A program made the position numbers and the translations under genes. A stretch of DNA of 64,000 nt, taken from Paraperibacillus marinus. GTDB taxonomy: Bacteria; Bacillota; Bacilli; Bacillales; DSM-1321. How positions within the stretch are numbered: the first letter of the stretch is position 1; every line of letters starts with the position of its first letter. Below the pieces are notes generated by a model that did no database searches, was not told where the DNA came from, and saw nothing but the letters and a program-made list of their open reading frames with translations. The stretch is taken from contig NZ_CP143542.1 in assembly GCF_046237605.1 (NCBI RefSeq), positions 682,001 through 746,000 on the forward strand, written 5' to 3'. Below are positions 61,636 through 64,000 of the stretch, in pieces.

Positions 61636-61817
61636 TTTTATGTGGAAAAGGGGCGGGGCTGTATGTATCATATGGCTTCCAGCAGCCCGGTGTGACCAAC
61701 ATTTATCTTGCTGGCATTCCGGCCTGTGCATTCCGCTCCACCGCCTTATTGTGTTTGTTTCTGCTCTTGTCTAGGTTCCTTTCCAAGCATGGGTTGCGGG
61801 TAGAAAACTCATGTTTA
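61636..61817 (-). repeat. Dispersed intergenic element, copy 4
   Basis: On the minus strand it runs from AAACATGAGTTTTCTACCC through AACAAACACAATAAGGCGGT and CCGGAATGCCAGCAAGATAA to GGAAGCCATATGATACATAC and CCCCGCCCCTTTTCCACA. It is the closest relative of copy 1 and extends over the full ~180 bp. It lies between the catalase remnant and the DUF2164 gene. Confidence 0.8.
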
Positions 61818-62066
61818 TTTTATGGGGCGTTCCAATGTCAGCAGTTCATCCTCCAGGGAGGCGAATTGCTGCTCGAGCAGTGTTTTTGCATCCTGGATCC
61901 CTGCATTATAAAAATGGGGAGCAAGCGACTCCTTGATGAAATCCAATACCCTTTCAGCCGCAAAGTCTGTAATCTCTTCCTCTCTTTCCATAGAGAAAAA
62001 TGTCTGGATCTCTGATATCATCATTTGATTCTGTTCTTTCGTAAGCTTTATAAACAGCTCAAACAC
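61815..62066 (-). CDS. DUF2164 family protein
   Basis: An 83-residue protein matching DUF2164: IKLTKEQNQMMISEIQTFFS, then EEITDFAAERVLDFIKESLA, PHFYNAGIQDAK and a final LEDELLTLERPIK. It has no membrane segment, and its function is unknown. The start is uncertain. The GTG at 62066 sits right against the GAAAGGAA ribosome binding site, a CTG three codons later has better spacing, and family members usually begin just before IKLTKEQ. Confidence 0.85.
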   Translation of the reverse strand: MFELFIKLTKEQNQMMISEIQTFFSMEREEEITDFAAERVLDFIKESLAPHFYNAGIQDAKTLLEQQFASLEDELLTLERPIK

Positions 62067-62317
62067 TTCCTTTCAATACTGTTCTAATTCGTTTTCATGC
62101 CGTTATTTGGTCTGACAGGGAAACTATACAATGGCTCCAGGGAAAATAACAGGCTGGAATTTCAGAAATATTTATGTACATGACAAAAATATGGATCTTA
62201 AAAATTCAGGAGGTCACTTAACATCAGGCATCCAGCTGCCGAAATAATGAGTGCAGGGCTGAGCTGGATTGCTCACTCCTGCTGATAAATCAAAAAATAG
62301 TGAATGGAGATAACGGA

Positions 62318-62584
62318 ATGAACAAAACTATTTCAGTAATCGTGTCAGCCGGTCTGCTTCTGGGCCTGTCTTCAAATATGGGGACTGCCGATGCCAAGAC
62401 AGTTGTGAAAACCTATAAAAACTGCAGTGAACTCAATAAGGTGTATAAGGGCGGCGTCGCCATTTCAGCGAAAACCAAAAATAAAGGCGGCAAGACTAAA
62501 AACAAGCCATTTGCACATCAAGCCCTGTATAAAGCGAATAAGAAGAGTGACCGTGACAAAGACGGGATAGCGTGTGAAAAGTAA
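62318..62584 (+). CDS. Secreted excalibur-domain protein
   Basis: An 88-residue exported protein with a signal peptide (MNKTISVIVSAGLLLGLSSN, cleaved after the ADA near residue 26). The C-terminal excalibur calcium-binding domain contains KNCSELNKVYKGGVA and DRDKDGIACEK, the DxDxDGxxCE pattern with two Cys. Calcium may be bound at the Asp loop. TGGAGATA lies about 8 bases before the ATG at 62318. It is a small stand-alone gene. Confidence 0.9.
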   Translation: MNKTISVIVSAGLLLGLSSNMGTADAKTVVKTYKNCSELNKVYKGGVAISAKTKNKGGKTKNKPFAHQALYKANKKSDRDKDGIACEK

Positions 62585-62703
62585 GGTTTTGTTTAGTATG
62601 TAACCAGGGGGAGCAGACAGCGGTGCATGGTCTTTCTTATAATGTAAGGAGATGGCTATGTATCGCTGCAGAATAAATGCCAATATAGATACTGTTTGGA
62701 TGG

Positions 62704-62740
62704 AGAGCCGGGGAGCTAGTTCCTTGCTCTTTTTACTTTT
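62704..62740 (+). terminator. Terminator after excalibur gene
   Basis: AGAGC-c-GGGGA-gctag-TTCCT-t-GCTCT followed by TTTTACTTTT. It lies 120 bases after the stop codon. Confidence 0.6.
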
Positions 62741-62816
62741 AAATGATAATATCACATCAGTAAAACCACACTAATAAGGATGACATTCCTTATGTTACAT
62801 GACAGCATGAATATGA

Positions 62817-62948
62817 GTGTCCTTCGGGGTCGGGTGAAAATCCCAGCCGGCGGTGATGAAGCTTTTTGCTTACAAGCCCGCGAGCTCTATGGAGCAGGAT
62901 CTGGTGTGATTCCAGAGCCGACAGTATAGTCTGGATGGGAGAAGGACA
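62817..62948 (+). ncRNA. FMN riboswitch (RFN element)
   Basis: Conserved RFN blocks are present in order: CTTCGGGGTCGGGTGAAAAT, CCCAGCCGGCGGTGATGAA, AAGCCCGCGAGC, GATCTGGTGTGATTCCAGAG, and GCCGACAGTATAGTCTGGAT with GGGAGAAGG. FMN binding should lower expression of the riboflavin genes that follow, through the hairpin at 63036. Confidence 0.95.
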
Positions 62949-63035
62949 TATGGATCTGGTCACACAATCAGTCTATTATTTGGCAGGCAAATAAGCAGGC
63001 TTATTCTGTCATACACTAAACATCCATATTCTCCC

Positions 63036-63064
63036 TAAACCCCTATTTCAGGGGTTTTTATTTT
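63036..63064 (+). terminator. Riboswitch expression-platform terminator
   Basis: AAACCCCT-atttc-AGGGGTTT followed by TTATTTTG, between the FMN aptamer and ribE. It should form when FMN is bound. Confidence 0.85.
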
Positions 63065-63083
63065 GTAATGGGGGGGGAAATCC

Positions 63084-63725
63084 TTGTTTACTGGCATCAT
63101 TGAAGAAATAGGCACTGTCAAAGCAGTACATAAACAGGCAAACAGCAGTGCTCTTGAGATCCTGGCACAAAAGGTGCTGCAGGACGTCCAGCTTGGCGAC
63201 AGTATTTCGGTTAATGGAGTCTGTCTGACAGTCACCCATTATACCCAGTCAGGGTTTACAGCTGATGTTATGCCCGAAACAGTCAAATCAACCACGCTGC
63301 ACCTGCTCAAGCCGGGCTCGAAGGTGAACCTGGAGAGGGCCATTATGGCCGGGGGAAGATTTGGCGGCCATTTCGTAAGCGGCCATGTAGATGGTGTAGG
63401 AACCATCGCTAATAAAGTGAATAGAGAAAATGCCGTATATTACAGCATCCAGCTTCAGCCGGGTGAAGGGCAATACTGCATCCCAAAAGGCTCGATTGCG
63501 ATTGATGGGACAAGTCTGACAGTCTTTGAGGTTAGAGGCGACACCATTACGGTATCCCTCATTCCGCTCACGCACGTGAAAACGATTCTTGGCTCGAAGG
63601 AAAAGGGAGACGCGGTCAATATAGAAACTGATTTATTTGCAAAATATATTCTCCGTAAAACAGAGTCAGTGAAAAAGACTTCTGCCATAAGCATGGATTT
63701 TTTGCAGGAAAATGGATTTAACTAG
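63084..63725 (+). CDS. ribE: Riboflavin synthase alpha subunit
   Basis: A 213-residue enzyme made of two similar lumazine-binding halves. The first starts MFTGIIEEIGTVKAV with SVNGVCLTVTH; the second starts FVSGHVDGVGTIANKV with IDGTSLTVFEV. It turns two 6,7-dimethyl-8-ribityllumazine into riboflavin. The start is TTG with a G-rich ribosome binding site. It is the first gene after the FMN riboswitch; the usual first gene, ribD, is not between them. Confidence 0.95.
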   Translation: MFTGIIEEIGTVKAVHKQANSSALEILAQKVLQDVQLGDSISVNGVCLTVTHYTQSGFTADVMPETVKSTTLHLLKPGSKVNLERAIMAGGRFGGHFVSGHVDGVGTIANKVNRENAVYYSIQLQPGEGQYCIPKGSIAIDGTSLTVFEVRGDTITVSLIPLTHVKTILGSKEKGDAVNIETDLFAKYILRKTESVKKTSAISMDFLQENGFN

Positions 63726-63738
63726 GGGCGGTGTTAGT

Positions 63739-64000
63739 TTGTTCAGCAGAATAGAAGAGGCGCTAGAAGATTTAAAAGAAGGAAAAATGGTAATTGTAAT
63801 TGATGACGAAGACCGGGAAAACGAAGGAGACTTTGTCATCCGTGCAGAGGATGCAACGCCGGAAGCCATAAATTTTATGGCAAAGTATGGCAGGGGATTG
63901 ATCTGCACGTCCATCACTAAAACTCTCGCCCATAAGCTTGAGCTTCCGGCGATGGTTGCGAACAATACCGACCATCATGGGACAGCATTCACGGTTTCTG
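63739..64000 (+). CDS. ribBA: Bifunctional RibBA, N-terminal part (cut by window end)
   Basis: The visible 87 residues are the 3,4-dihydroxy-2-butanone 4-phosphate synthase domain: FSRIEEALEDLKEGKMVIVI, then DDEDRENEGDFVIRAEDATP, YGRGLICTSIT, and NNTDHHGTAFTVS. The Glu and Asp of DRENEGD bind metal. The start is TTG with AGGGGCGG ahead, 13 bp after ribE. Whether the GTP cyclohydrolase II half follows cannot be seen, but in Bacillus the gene at this place is the fusion ribBA. Confidence 0.92.
   Translation, partial: MFSRIEEALEDLKEGKMVIVIDDEDRENEGDFVIRAEDATPEAINFMAKYGRGLICTSITKTLAHKLELPAMVANNTDHHGTAFTVS

Noticed and set aside
61692..62015. 107-codon plus-strand frame over element copy 4 and the DUF2164 gene
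   Set aside because: It is antisense to a recognisable DUF2164 gene and to a repeat, with no ribosome binding site.

Overview
The window reads as chromosome of an aerobic, Gram-positive, low-to-mid GC Bacillaceae bacterium. The evidence is strong AGGAGG-type ribosome binding sites, frequent TTG/GTG starts, sigma-A and sigma-B-like promoters, Bacillus-type LexA and cre boxes, an aa3 menaquinol oxidase operon (qoxABCD), an RsbR-type STAS protein, SwrC, YfmL, CstA and an FMN riboswitch ahead of rib genes. No rRNA, tRNA, CRISPR array, complete insertion sequence or complete prophage was seen. Almost every operon ends in a clear intrinsic terminator.

Layout. 1-8.1 kb: a 66-bp tandem repeat, a DnaQ-type exonuclease, gabD, a divergent SgrR-type regulator/MFS pair, an RsbR-like protein and small proteins. 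8.4-18.5 kb: a large TPR plus dynamin-like protein, an M28-type aminopeptidase, DinB, an ECF sigma/anti-sigma pair, an eight-unit 52-bp hairpin array, a UDG-fold protein, remnants of an immune-inhibitor-A-type protease and of a second gene, and an M14 carboxypeptidase. 18.7-27.8 kb: qoxDCBA, signal peptidase I, a molybdopterin oxidoreductase, an acetyltransferase and a solitary hutG. 28-35.8 kb: a heterodimeric ABC exporter, a C39-like lipoprotein, an ArpU-like regulator and a holin each behind a LexA box, a stress protein with a long disordered tail, and an SDR. 36-48 kb: psuKG, cstA-ybdD, a purine permease, putP, and a TetR/SwrC pair. 48-64 kb: yfmL, methionine gamma-lyase, the MetP/MetS importer, a HAD phosphatase, two alcohol dehydrogenases, a kinase-like phosphotransferase, a CorA-like protein, a manganese catalase remnant, a small secreted excalibur protein, and the FMN riboswitch with ribE and the start of ribBA.

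How the genes fit together. The window is mostly housekeeping and transport: respiration, solute uptake (proline, purines, methionine/alanine, peptides or pyruvate through CstA), export, and stress response. Methionine import (MetPS) and methionine gamma-lyase lie within 4 kb of each other. Two stress-protein genes have plausible sigma-B promoters. Three loci (an InhA-type protease, a manganese catalase, a hotdog thioesterase) show deletions, so the region has been losing genes.

Most worth following up: (1) an ArpU-like regulator and a holin, each with a 12-bp LexA core box in front, with no other phage genes nearby; (2) a dispersed ~165-180 bp intergenic element in four copies whose ends are complementary and appear to co-vary; (3) a TPR protein fused to a dynamin-like GTPase domain with a damaged P-loop; (4) two sequence-unrelated ~52-bp tandem hairpin arrays between genes.
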